A DNA stretch of 25,483 nucleotides from DATGMB01 sp035293845. GTDB taxonomy: Bacteria > Acidobacteriota > Terriglobia > Bryobacterales > Bryobacteraceae. The stretch spans positions 1 to 25,483 of the forward strand of contig DATGMB010000199.1 of NCBI GenBank assembly GCA_035293845.1, in the 5' to 3' direction. Position 1 is the stretch's first letter. Each line of letters opens with the position of its first letter. Below the pieces are notes generated by a model. It ran no database searches and was not told the DNA's origin. It saw nothing but the letters and a program-made list of their open reading frames with translations. Both the position numbers and the translations under genes were made by a program. Below, one piece after another: positions 17,171-23,496 of the stretch.

Positions 17171-18556
17171 TCAGGCGTAGTACGAGTTCCAGATCACCGA
17201 TAGCGACAGCAGATCGAACACCAGCGCGGCGTAAACCACGATCCGGAGCGCGCGCCCTGCCTCGATCGTCCGCCGGTTTCGCTGCAATGCCAGGAAGCCC
17301 GCCAGGCAGAACGGAATGAAGTAGCGCCCCTGCACGCCCGCCGAGTACGGAAACGCGATCCCGCGCGCCGTCACCACGCCGTCGCTTGCGAACATCACGA
17401 TGTACGTCGCGGCGAGCGTCGCCAGGAAGAGCGCCGCGAATCCAAGTCTCTCCGCAGCCGTCACGATCCGGCCCGGTGAGTCGAATATCGCTGCGAAGAG
17501 GATCAGGCCGAGATAGAGAACGCGCGCGCCGGTCGAAAGCGTCAGCTTCATCCAGCCGAACGCACCGATGAACTGCCCCGTGTGTTCCCCGGAATGCGTG
17601 GCCATGTACGCGAGCAGCATCCGTGCGAACGGAACCGGATGGGCCCTCAGGAAGGCAAGATTTCCCGACGTGTCCATTCCGCGGGCAAGCCGGTCGGCGC
17701 GGAACAGCGCGAGATTTCCGTGGATCGCATGCTGCCAGAGGGCCAGCGCGGCGAACGCGGCGAACGCCACGCCGGCAATATACAGGGCGCGCCGCCCTCG
17801 ATTGGCAAAGCGATGCGAAGGGAGGAACAGTAACAGCGGCAGCGCCCAGACCGACGTCTTGCAAAGAACCCAAACCGGCATCAAGCACGCGAGGGCGATC
17901 AGCAGCCGCGAATCGCCTTTCCCGGCCCGAACCCGAAGAATCAGCGCGAAGCCTGCCAACGAAATCGCGATCGTCAGCAGGTCGGCCGAGACTCCGCCTG
18001 CCTGGTGCAGCGTCATCGGCATCAGCGCGACCGCCGCGATCAGCGCGCGCGAGCCCGGCGCCAACCGTAAGGCGATCCACAGCGCGATCGCGAACGAGAG
18101 GACGTTGCAGAGCCGCGCCGCGTACAGCATTCCCAACGGTGCGAGGCCGGCCGCGCGCGCCGCCGCGATTCCCGCCGCCGACGGCAGATAGACCACCGGG
18201 CAGTAAAGGCTCGAGGCGAGAATCGACCACGTGATGAAACGGTGCGAGGCATCGTCGTGCACGCGCACCGGGGCGCCAAGCGCGTCCCCGCCTCGCGAAA
18301 ACGCATTCCGGATGTCCGGCGCGGCAAACTTCCGCTCGCTATCGAATCTCTCCGGATAGCGCATGAGAAAATCGACCACGGCCTGGGGCAGCGCGGGCGC
18401 GGGGTCGCCCTTCCATTCGCCGCGCGAGACCTGGTACGCCCTCACGAAATGCCCATGTTCGTCGTTCACTTGCAGCGGTGGCATCACGAACGCGAACGCC
18501 GCCGCCAGGAGAGCGGCGGAGGCAATCACCAGTCTGACCGGCGGTGAGGAACCCAC
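17171..18556 (-). CDS. DUF2142 family polytopic membrane protein
   Basis: This 461-residue protein shows the DUF2142 pattern. A first helix is followed by MPPLQVNDEHGHFVRAYQVS (25-44) with the acidic pair Asp32/Glu33 and His37. Many helices follow, and a late GVQGRYFIPFCLAGF stretch is typical of the family. The architecture is GT-C-like, and such genes often lie in surface polysaccharide loci; the reaction is not established. The start is GTG (18556), only 10 nt after the stop of the acetamidase gene, so it is probably co-transcribed and translated by coupling. It is followed by the ArnT/PMT-like gene, making two consecutive putative polyprenyl-sugar enzymes. Confidence 0.85.
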   Translation of the reverse strand: MGSSPPVRLVIASAALLAAAFAFVMPPLQVNDEHGHFVRAYQVSRGEWKGDPAPALPQAVVDFLMRYPERFDSERKFAAPDIRNAFSRGGDALGAPVRVHDDASHRFITWSILASSLYCPVVYLPSAAGIAAARAAGLAPLGMLYAARLCNVLSFAIALWIALRLAPGSRALIAAVALMPMTLHQAGGVSADLLTIAISLAGFALILRVRAGKGDSRLLIALACLMPVWVLCKTSVWALPLLLFLPSHRFANRGRRALYIAGVAFAAFAALALWQHAIHGNLALFRADRLARGMDTSGNLAFLRAHPVPFARMLLAYMATHSGEHTGQFIGAFGWMKLTLSTGARVLYLGLILFAAIFDSPGRIVTAAERLGFAALFLATLAATYIVMFASDGVVTARGIAFPYSAGVQGRYFIPFCLAGFLALQRNRRTIEAGRALRIVVYAALVFDLLSLSVIWNSYYA

Positions 18557-18566
18557 GGCGAATCGG

Positions 18567-19562
18567 TTACCGGAAAATGCTCTTGGGGATCAGTCCGTGG
18601 ACGCCCTTGGTGCCGTCGACCGCCTGCGTCACGTTGAAATCCACGGCGACGCTGCAAAGGGCGTAGGCGTCCTCGCGGGAGAGGTGCTTTTCCGTTACCA
18701 GGAAGTCGATGGCGTCGCGCACCGCGTTGATCATCGCCTGGTCGAGGCTGGGGTCGAGGCCCATGGCGATCCAATGCGCCGGCGTCTCGCCGCGTGGTCC
18801 TTTCAGGTGCATGTCCTTGCGCACGATGAACTCGAAGGTTCCCGTGAGCGAGGTTTCCATCGCGGTGATGTCCGCCTCGCCATTGCCCTGTCCGGCGTGG
18901 CCGTCGCCGGCCTCGAAGAGCGCGCCTTTCACGTGTACCGGAATGTAGAGGGTGGTGCCCTCGACGAGGTCTTTGTTATCCAGATTGCCGGCGTGGATGC
19001 CGGGAGGGCCGCTGTTGATGCGGCCGGCGATCTCCGGCGGCGCCACCCCCATGCTGCCGAAGAACGGATGGAGCGGGATTGTGATGCCGGGGCCGAAATG
19101 GGCGACCATGCGCTCGCGGTCGAGCGGGATGATCTTGCTGCGGCCTCGCTCGAAATCCCACGGCGGCAGCACGCCGCGGTTCGGGCTGAAGCCGTTCGAG
19201 GCATACGCGGTGTTGAGCCGGATCTTGCGGATGCGGACCTCCAGCGTGTCGCCGGGCTCGGCGCCTTCGATATAAACCGGCCCCGTCAGAATGTGGCCGC
19301 CCGGGCCCCTGTCCTTGACTTCGGCGTAGATGGTCTTCAGTTCGGGCTCGATGTCCTCCTCCTTGACTCCGCCGTTGCGCAGGGTCGTCGGGTTGTAGGT
19401 GCCGAGGGTCTGGATCTCGACGGTGTCGCCGGAGTGAACGGTGAGCACCGGCTTCGCCTGCGACCAGTAATAGCCCCAGACCACCGTCTGCGGCGTGGCC
19501 TTGAGCTGGTAATCGGCCGCGAAGGCGCCGGCGAGGGGCAGGAGGAGGAGCAGCATCTTCAT
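18567..19562 (-). CDS. Acetamidase/formamidase family protein with signal peptide
   Basis: This 331-residue protein belongs to the FmdA/AmdA family of metal-dependent amidases that hydrolyse formamide or acetamide to ammonia and the acid. Diagnostic stretches are PVLTVHSGDTVEIQTLG, GPGGHILTGPVYIEGAEPGD, NRGVLPPWDF, PPGIHAGNLDNKDL and LFEAGDGHAGQGNGE, with Asp and His residues expected to bind metal. The N-terminus MKMLLLLLPLAGAFAA before DYQLK is a Sec signal peptide, so this copy is exported, unlike the cytoplasmic enzymes usually described. The ATG (19562) is fixed by the signal peptide. TACAAT (19578-19573, minus) could be its -10, giving a very short or no leader. It heads a probable operon with DUF2142 and ArnT/PMT-like genes. 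Confidence 0.88.
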   Translation of the reverse strand: MKMLLLLLPLAGAFAADYQLKATPQTVVWGYYWSQAKPVLTVHSGDTVEIQTLGTYNPTTLRNGGVKEEDIEPELKTIYAEVKDRGPGGHILTGPVYIEGAEPGDTLEVRIRKIRLNTAYASNGFSPNRGVLPPWDFERGRSKIIPLDRERMVAHFGPGITIPLHPFFGSMGVAPPEIAGRINSGPPGIHAGNLDNKDLVEGTTLYIPVHVKGALFEAGDGHAGQGNGEADITAMETSLTGTFEFIVRKDMHLKGPRGETPAHWIAMGLDPSLDQAMINAVRDAIDFLVTEKHLSREDAYALCSVAVDFNVTQAVDGTKGVHGLIPKSIFR

Positions 19563-19569
19563 AATGAGC

Positions 19570-19640
19570 GCGATTGTACCGCAGCCGCCCCGTGACCCAG
19601 CGGACGGCTTGCGTCCGGGCCGCCGAAGCGCCACAATCGC
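19570..19640. promoter_or_regulatory. Symmetric GCGATTGT inverted repeat in divergent promoter region
   Basis: GCGATTGT (19570-19577) and its exact complement ACAATCGC (19633-19640) lie 7 and 4 nt before the two divergent start codons. Each contains a -10-like hexamer facing its gene: TACAAT on the minus strand (19578-19573) and CACAAT on the plus strand (19632-19637). No convincing -35 was found for either. Transcripts may therefore have almost no leader. The arrangement is seen directly; the promoter function is inferred. Confidence 0.35.
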
Positions 19641-19644
19641 AACC

Positions 19645-20184
19645 ATGAAGCTCGCCGTAGCCGTCACCGCGGCGCTGCTCCCGCTGGCCGCCCTGGCCGC
19701 GGACGCGCCGCCTTCAGCGGCCACCCTGCTGGAGAACGCCCGCGCCGAGGCCGCGCGCGGCCATCGCGCCATCTGGGTGCTCTTCGACGCTTCCTGGTGA
19801 GGCTGGTGCAGGAAACTCGATAGTTTCATCGAGTCCGCCGACATCGAGCCGATCGTGGACAAGTATTTCGTCGTGGTCCGCGTGGATGTGGAGGAGCAGG
19901 GGGCCAAGCAGTCGCTCAACACGCCCGGCGGCGAGGAACTTTACCAGCGCCTCGGCGGTGGTAAGGGCGGCGTGCCGTTTTTCGCGTTTCTTTCGGCCGC
20001 CGGGGACCTCATTGTCAACACGAACGAGCCACCGGGCGAGGGCCGCAAGGGCGGCAACATCGGCCACCCGTTCGAGCCGCACGAGGTGGACTGGTTCATG
20101 ACGATGCTCTCGAAAGCCGTGCCGGCGATGACCGCGGATGAGCGGGGCGCGATGGAGAAGTATCTGCGGTCGCAGAAGAAGTAG
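19645..20184 (+). CDS. Exported thioredoxin-fold protein with in-frame TGA, probable selenoprotein
   Basis: Reading through one TGA (19798-19800) gives a 179-residue protein with a signal peptide (LLPLAALAA before DAPPS) and a thioredoxin-like domain (about 40-160). The active site reads FDASW-U52-GWC55-RKL, where relatives have FDASWCGWC, so the TGA stands for the first, nucleophilic cysteine. The cis-proline motif GGVPFFAFL (Pro111) and the TNEPPGEGRKGGN loop follow intact. The frame is the same on both sides, there is no other stop, and codon choice does not change. A stem-loop fitting a bacterial SECIS begins 15 nt after the TGA. TGA is a normal stop for many genes here, so general reassignment is excluded. 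The alternative is a Cys (TGC) to stop mutation, i.e. a fresh pseudogene. A role in periplasmic thiol-disulfide exchange is inferred. Confidence 0.82.
19815..19834 (+). promoter_or_regulatory. Putative bacterial SECIS element
   Basis: Within the coding sequence just after the TGA, ACTCGAT (19815-19821) pairs perfectly with ATCGAGT (19828-19834) around the loop AGTTTC (19822-19827). Two more G-C pairs (19811-19812 with 19835-19836) extend the stem across a two-A bulge. The loop begins 21 nt after the TGA and has G at its second position followed by T. This agrees with what I recall of the bacterial SECIS model (loop about 16-37 nt after UGA, G among its first two bases) recognised by SelB. Confidence 0.72.
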
Positions 20185-20193
20185 CCACCACCG

Positions 20194-21168
20194 TTACTGC
20201 GATAGCAGCGCGTTCAGGTAGCCCTTCAGCAGATCGTAATTCGACGCCGCGAAGACCTGCCGCTTCCCTTGGAAGACGACCAGCAGGCTCGGTGTGCCGC
20301 GGATGGCATCGGCCGCGCCCAGGGCAAGGTCGGCATCGACGCTTTCATCCAGAGAGGCGTCCTGCTCCACCATCTGGCGCACCTGCTGCAGCACGCCTGG
20401 CGGCAGGATCGCCGTCAATTGCGCGGCGATGTCGCCGTTTTCCCGCCACGCCGCCTGCGTTTCGAAAATGCGGCGCACAGCGGCGTCGTAGTAGCCGAGG
20501 CGTCCTGCGGCATTTGCGAACCGCGCGGCCAGGCGCGCGTAGCGGTGCCGCGGCAGGGGAAAATCGCGGTGCACCAGGCGGACCTTTCCGGTGTTTACGA
20601 AATCGTCCGCCAGTCGCGCCTGGGTGTCGCGGTAGAAAACCGCGCAATAGGGACATTGGTAATCGGAATAGATTTCGACCGAAATGGGCGCGGATGGCGA
20701 ACCGGACTCCCGGAAATTCGCCGGCGCGGTGGGCTGCGGCGGTGGCGTGGCGTTGGGAGCGGACGGCCGCGGTGCCGGTGATGCGGCCGCGCTTTGCGAG
20801 GCCGGGGCGATCCGCGCGGGCGCGCGGAGCGGCGCCGGTCTCGCTGCTGCGGCGGGCGCTGGCGATGCGGCCTGGCCCGCCATGGGCGGCTGCGGGGCGC
20901 GGTTGGGGAATACCTCATCCCAGAAATGCACGGCGCAGCTCGCCGGTGTGGCGCAGGCTTGCGGCGCCGAAAGCGCCATCAATGCCAGGCAGGCGGCGAT
21001 GACCCCGGCCGCTCCGCAGCACGCGCCGATCGCGCGCCGCCGCCAGGCCCGGCGGGCGCGCAGCCTCAACAACGCGCGCGGTCCGTCGGGCTCCCATGCC
21101 GCCGGAGGGTCGAGCGACCCAAGGCGCTCTTCCGTCCAGCGGATCTCTTCGCGGTTATCGTTCTCCAT
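20194..21168 (-). CDS. Membrane-anchored putative anti-sigma factor with periplasmic DsbA-like domain
   Basis: This 324-residue protein has a short cytoplasmic N-terminus (1-45, basic before the membrane), one transmembrane helix (about 46-67), a long Ala/Pro-rich linker (about 90-155) and a C-terminal thioredoxin-fold domain. That domain has VEIYSDYQCPYCAVFY (active-site Cys172-Pro-Tyr-Cys175), HRDFPLPRH and the cis-Pro motif RGTPSLLVVF (Pro293), as in DsbA/Thioredoxin_4 proteins. Cys72 and Cys78 lie just outside the membrane. Its ATG overlaps the 3' end of the ECF sigma gene by 14 bp, the usual place for an anti-sigma factor. No zinc-binding HxxxCxxC motif is visible, so the anti-sigma role rests on context. 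It could instead be simply a membrane disulfide oxidoreductase. Confidence 0.8.
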   Translation of the reverse strand: MENDNREEIRWTEERLGSLDPPAAWEPDGPRALLRLRARRAWRRRAIGACCGAAGVIAACLALMALSAPQACATPASCAVHFWDEVFPNRAPQPPMAGQAASPAPAAAARPAPLRAPARIAPASQSAAASPAPRPSAPNATPPPQPTAPANFRESGSPSAPISVEIYSDYQCPYCAVFYRDTQARLADDFVNTGKVRLVHRDFPLPRHRYARLAARFANAAGRLGYYDAAVRRIFETQAAWRENGDIAAQLTAILPPGVLQQVRQMVEQDASLDESVDADLALGAADAIRGTPSLLVVFQGKRQVFAASNYDLLKGYLNALLSQ

Positions 21169-21688
21169 ATTGCCGGATGTACTCCTTTCGGAACGCCTGC
21201 TGGGCGCGGGCGATCAGGGTTCCCACGGAAGCGGGATTCAACTCCAGCGCCGCCGCGACTTCGTTGTAGCTCAGGCCGCTCGAGCGCAGCAGCAGCAGCT
21301 CGGCCTGGCGCGGGTCGAGCCCGGCCAGGACGCGCCGCACCTGTTCGCGCTCCTCGCTCGCGGCGTGCGCCTGTTCGGGCGTGGGCTCGCCGGGCGGCGG
21401 ATCGGTGAGGCTTTCGTAGCGGGCGCGGCGGGTGGCGGCGCGCAAATCGTTAAGCGAAGTCCGCACGGCGGTGCGGTACAGCCAGCCATCCGCCTGCGCG
21501 CCATGCGCCCGCGGCGTGCGCCAGAATTTCCAGAAGACCTCCGCCGCCAGGTCCTCGGCGCGCGCCGTATCACGCACCAGCCGGGCGATGAGGCGCGCGA
21601 TGCGGCCGTAGTGCGCGTGGAATACGGATTCGAAGTCGAGCGGCTCGGCGGCTGGCACGATCACGGCAATGGGCTGCGGCGCGTCCAC
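21155..21688 (-). CDS. ECF-type RNA polymerase sigma factor
   Basis: This 177-residue protein has sigma region 2 (FHAHYGRIARLIARLVRDTARAEDLAAEVFWKFW, about 23-56, in the cytoplasm as part of RNA polymerase) and region 4 (LDPRQAELLLLRSSGLSYNEVAAALELN with ASVGTLIARAQ, about 124-163), separated by a short linker, the usual ECF size and layout. The start is GTG (21688); no ATG is available that keeps a typical N-terminus. The stop lies within the start of the membrane DsbA-like gene, so the pair is co-translated. Its own promoter probably lies in the 52-bp region shared with the divergent cyclodeaminase-family gene, which carries a 12-bp tandem repeat. Confidence 0.92.
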   Translation of the reverse strand: MDAPQPIAVIVPAAEPLDFESVFHAHYGRIARLIARLVRDTARAEDLAAEVFWKFWRTPRAHGAQADGWLYRTAVRTSLNDLRAATRRARYESLTDPPPGEPTPEQAHAASEEREQVRRVLAGLDPRQAELLLLRSSGLSYNEVAAALELNPASVGTLIARAQQAFRKEYIRQYGER

Positions 21689-21715
21689 AAATGTATCAAC
21701 ACCGGCCGGCCCGCC

Positions 21716-21739
21716 GTTGTGACAGACGTTGTGACAGAT
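21716..21739. repeat. Tandem 12-bp repeat between divergent genes
   Basis: GTTGTGACAGAC (21716-21727) is followed directly by GTTGTGACAGAT (21728-21739), 11 of 12 bases identical. On the minus strand each reads TGTCACAAC, placed about 30 nt upstream of the sigma-factor GTG. The repeat ends one base before the ATG of the cyclodeaminase-family gene. It is a candidate regulator or sigma-factor recognition site. Confidence 0.6.
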
Positions 21740-21740
21740 A

Positions 21741-22712
21741 ATGGGTCCGATGGCCCTCTGGCTGAACGAAGCGGATGTGCGCGCGGTGCTCGATCCCGGC
21801 GAGCTGATCGGCGCGATGGAGTCGGCGCTGGCGGCATTTTCGGCGCAGGCCGTGGTGCAGCCGGTGCGGACGGCGCTGGAGATCGCGGACCGGTCATTCT
21901 TTGCGGTGATGCCGGCGCTCTACCCGGAGCGCCGCGCGCTCGGGGCCAAGCTGGTCACGGTGGTGCCGGCGAATGCCGCGCGCGCGCTGCACACGCATCT
22001 CGCGGCCATCGCGCTGTTCGATGCGGAAACCGGCGAGTTTCTGGCGATGCTCGACGGCCGCTACATTACCGAAGTGCGGACGGCCGCCGCCTCCGCGGTT
22101 TCCGCGCGGCATCTGGCGCGGCCGGAGGCGCGCGTGCTCGGGATTCTCGGCTCGGGCGTGCAGGCGGCCAGCCACCTGGCGGCGCTGCGGCGCGTTCTCG
22201 CGCTCCAGGAAGTGCGCGCCTGGAGCCCGACGCGCGAAAACCTGCTGCGCTTCGCGGCGGCGCATCCGGGCGTCTGCGCGGCCCCTTCCGCGGAGGCAGC
22301 CGTGCGCGGCGCGGACGTGGTGGTGGTCGCAACCACCGCGGTGACGCCGGCGGTCCGCAGCGAATGGGTGAGCGACGGAGCGCACGTCATCGCGCTCGGC
22401 GCCTGCCGTCCCACGCAGCAGGAACTCGATCCGGAGCTGGTCGCAAGGGCGCGGCTGGTGGTGGATTCGCGCGCCGCGGCGCTCCAGGAGGCCGGCGATA
22501 TCGTGCAGCCGATCCGGGAAGGATGCTTCAGCGCGGAGCACGTGGCGGCGGAGTTGGGCGAGGTGATCGGCGGGGTGAAAGCCGGCCGGACGTCGGGTGA
22601 ACAGGTGACGCTGTTCAAGTCGCTGGGCCTTGCGGTGGAGGATGTGACCGCCGCGGCGCTGGCGTACCGGCGCGCGCGGGAGCGCGGCCTGGGGCAGGAA
22701 CTGGCGGAGTGA
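21741..22712 (+). CDS. Ornithine cyclodeaminase / mu-crystallin family protein
   Basis: This cytoplasmic NAD(P)-dependent protein has 323 residues, the normal family length. Visible features are LGAKLVTVVP (catalytic-type Lys70), ITEVRTAAASAVSARHLA (109-126, Arg113), the Rossmann loop VLGILGSGVQAASHL (132-146), the ALGACRPTQQELDPEL segment and the C-terminal TLFKSLGLAVEDVTAAALAY. Members deaminate and cyclise ornithine to proline, or act as alanine, lysine or imine reductases, and motifs alone do not decide which. ATG at 21741 abuts the tandem repeat; ATG at 21750 (MALWLNEADV) is an equally good start. It is divergent from the ECF sigma gene and followed by the MerR regulator on the same strand. 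Confidence 0.88.
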   Translation: MGPMALWLNEADVRAVLDPGELIGAMESALAAFSAQAVVQPVRTALEIADRSFFAVMPALYPERRALGAKLVTVVPANAARALHTHLAAIALFDAETGEFLAMLDGRYITEVRTAAASAVSARHLARPEARVLGILGSGVQAASHLAALRRVLALQEVRAWSPTRENLLRFAAAHPGVCAAPSAEAAVRGADVVVVATTAVTPAVRSEWVSDGAHVIALGACRPTQQELDPELVARARLVVDSRAAALQEAGDIVQPIREGCFSAEHVAAELGEVIGGVKAGRTSGEQVTLFKSLGLAVEDVTAAALAYRRARERGLGQELAE

Positions 22713-22721
22713 AATTCTCTC

Positions 22722-22758
22722 TTGACCCTGACGTAACGTCAGGCCGGATCATCGGACT
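22722..22758 (+). promoter_or_regulatory. MerR-type autoregulated promoter with operator palindrome
   Basis: TTGACC (22722-22727, -35) and GATCAT (22747-22752, -10) are separated by 19 bp, the long spacer characteristic of MerR-family promoters. The palindrome CCTGACGT-A-ACGTCAGG (22727-22743, perfect 8-1-8) fills that spacer. The GTG start of the regulator is 6 nt after the -10, about where transcription should begin, so the mRNA is probably leaderless. The elements are seen directly; the function follows from the MerR/TipA mechanism. Confidence 0.75.
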
Positions 22759-23487
22759 GTGAAAGCGCGGGAATTTGCGGAACTGGCGGGCGTGACGGTG
22801 CGGACGCTGCACCATTACGACCGCCTCGGGCTGCTGCGGCCGCGCCGCAACGGGTCGGGCTATCGCGTGTATGCGGAGCGCGACCTGGAGCGGCTGGAGC
22901 AGATCGTGGCGCTCAAGTTCCTCGGCCTGCCGCTGGGCGAAATCCGCGGCCTGCTGGATGGAGACGCCGGAAGCCTTTCGGATGCGCTGCGCATGCAGCG
23001 GGAGGTGCTGGAAGATCGGCGCCGGTTACTCGACCGGGCAATCGGCGCCATCGCCGAGGCCGAGCGCAATCCGCAACCCGCGCTTTTGCGAAGAATCATC
23101 GAGGTGATCGGCATGCAAGAGAATACGAATTGGACGGAGAAGTATTACAGCCCGGAAGCCCGGGCGAAGATCGCGGAGCGGGGCAAGGATTGGACTCCAG
23201 AAAAACAGGAGGAGTCCTCGCGCGCGTGGCTGGAGCTGTTCCGCGATGTCGAGGCGGCGATCGGCGCGGGCGAAGATCCGGCTGGCTCGCGCGCGCAGGC
23301 GCTGGCGGCGCGGTGGCGCAAGCTGGTGGAGGGCTTCACCGGCGGCGACGCGGAAATCTCGGCGGGCCTGCGCAAACTCTACGCGGATCAGGCCGCCTGG
23401 CCGGCCGAGGCGCAGGAGCAGATGAAGCCTTTCCGCAACCCCAAGGTCTGGGCATTTATGAATCAGGCAATGGGCTGCGGGAAGTAA
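22759..23487 (+). CDS. MerR-family regulator with TipAS ligand-binding domain
   Basis: This 242-residue cytoplasmic transcription regulator has an N-terminal MerR winged helix-turn-helix (FAELAGVTVRTLHHYDRLGL, then GYRVYAERDLERL and LKFLGLPLGEIRGLL, 1-68). A dimerisation coiled coil follows (about 72-103), and then a TipAS antibiotic-recognition domain (about 122-240: NWTEKYYSPEARAKIAER, WLELFRDVEAAI, LRKLYADQAAW). TipA proteins bind thiopeptides and related ligands and twist their promoter into activity; the ligand here is unknown. The GTG start (22759) is fixed by the conserved KAREFAELAGV N-terminus and by the promoter position. No efflux or resistance gene is adjacent; the next gene is a FecR-domain protein 10 nt downstream, so the obvious target is its own operon. 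Confidence 0.93.
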   Translation: MKAREFAELAGVTVRTLHHYDRLGLLRPRRNGSGYRVYAERDLERLEQIVALKFLGLPLGEIRGLLDGDAGSLSDALRMQREVLEDRRRLLDRAIGAIAEAERNPQPALLRRIIEVIGMQENTNWTEKYYSPEARAKIAERGKDWTPEKQEESSRAWLELFRDVEAAIGAGEDPAGSRAQALAARWRKLVEGFTGGDAEISAGLRKLYADQAAWPAEAQEQMKPFRNPKVWAFMNQAMGCGK

Positions 23488-23496
23488 ACTGGAACG

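Noticed and set aside
17136..18230. Upstream extension of the ArnT/PMT-like frame to 916 residues
   Set aside because: The extra part is a low-information frame lying on the DUF2142 gene, which has clear family motifs.
19564..19800. Treating the TGA-interrupted thioredoxin gene as two separate genes or a plain pseudogene
   Set aside because: The TGA replaces precisely the redox cysteine, the rest is intact, and a SECIS-like hairpin follows. A selenoprotein explains more of the sequence, although pseudogenisation remains the stated alternative.
21698..21736. Match of the 12-bp repeat to an ECF41-type promoter (TGTCACA with CGTC 16 nt later)
   Set aside because: TGTCACA is present twice, but no CGTC occurs at the required distance from either copy on the minus strand.
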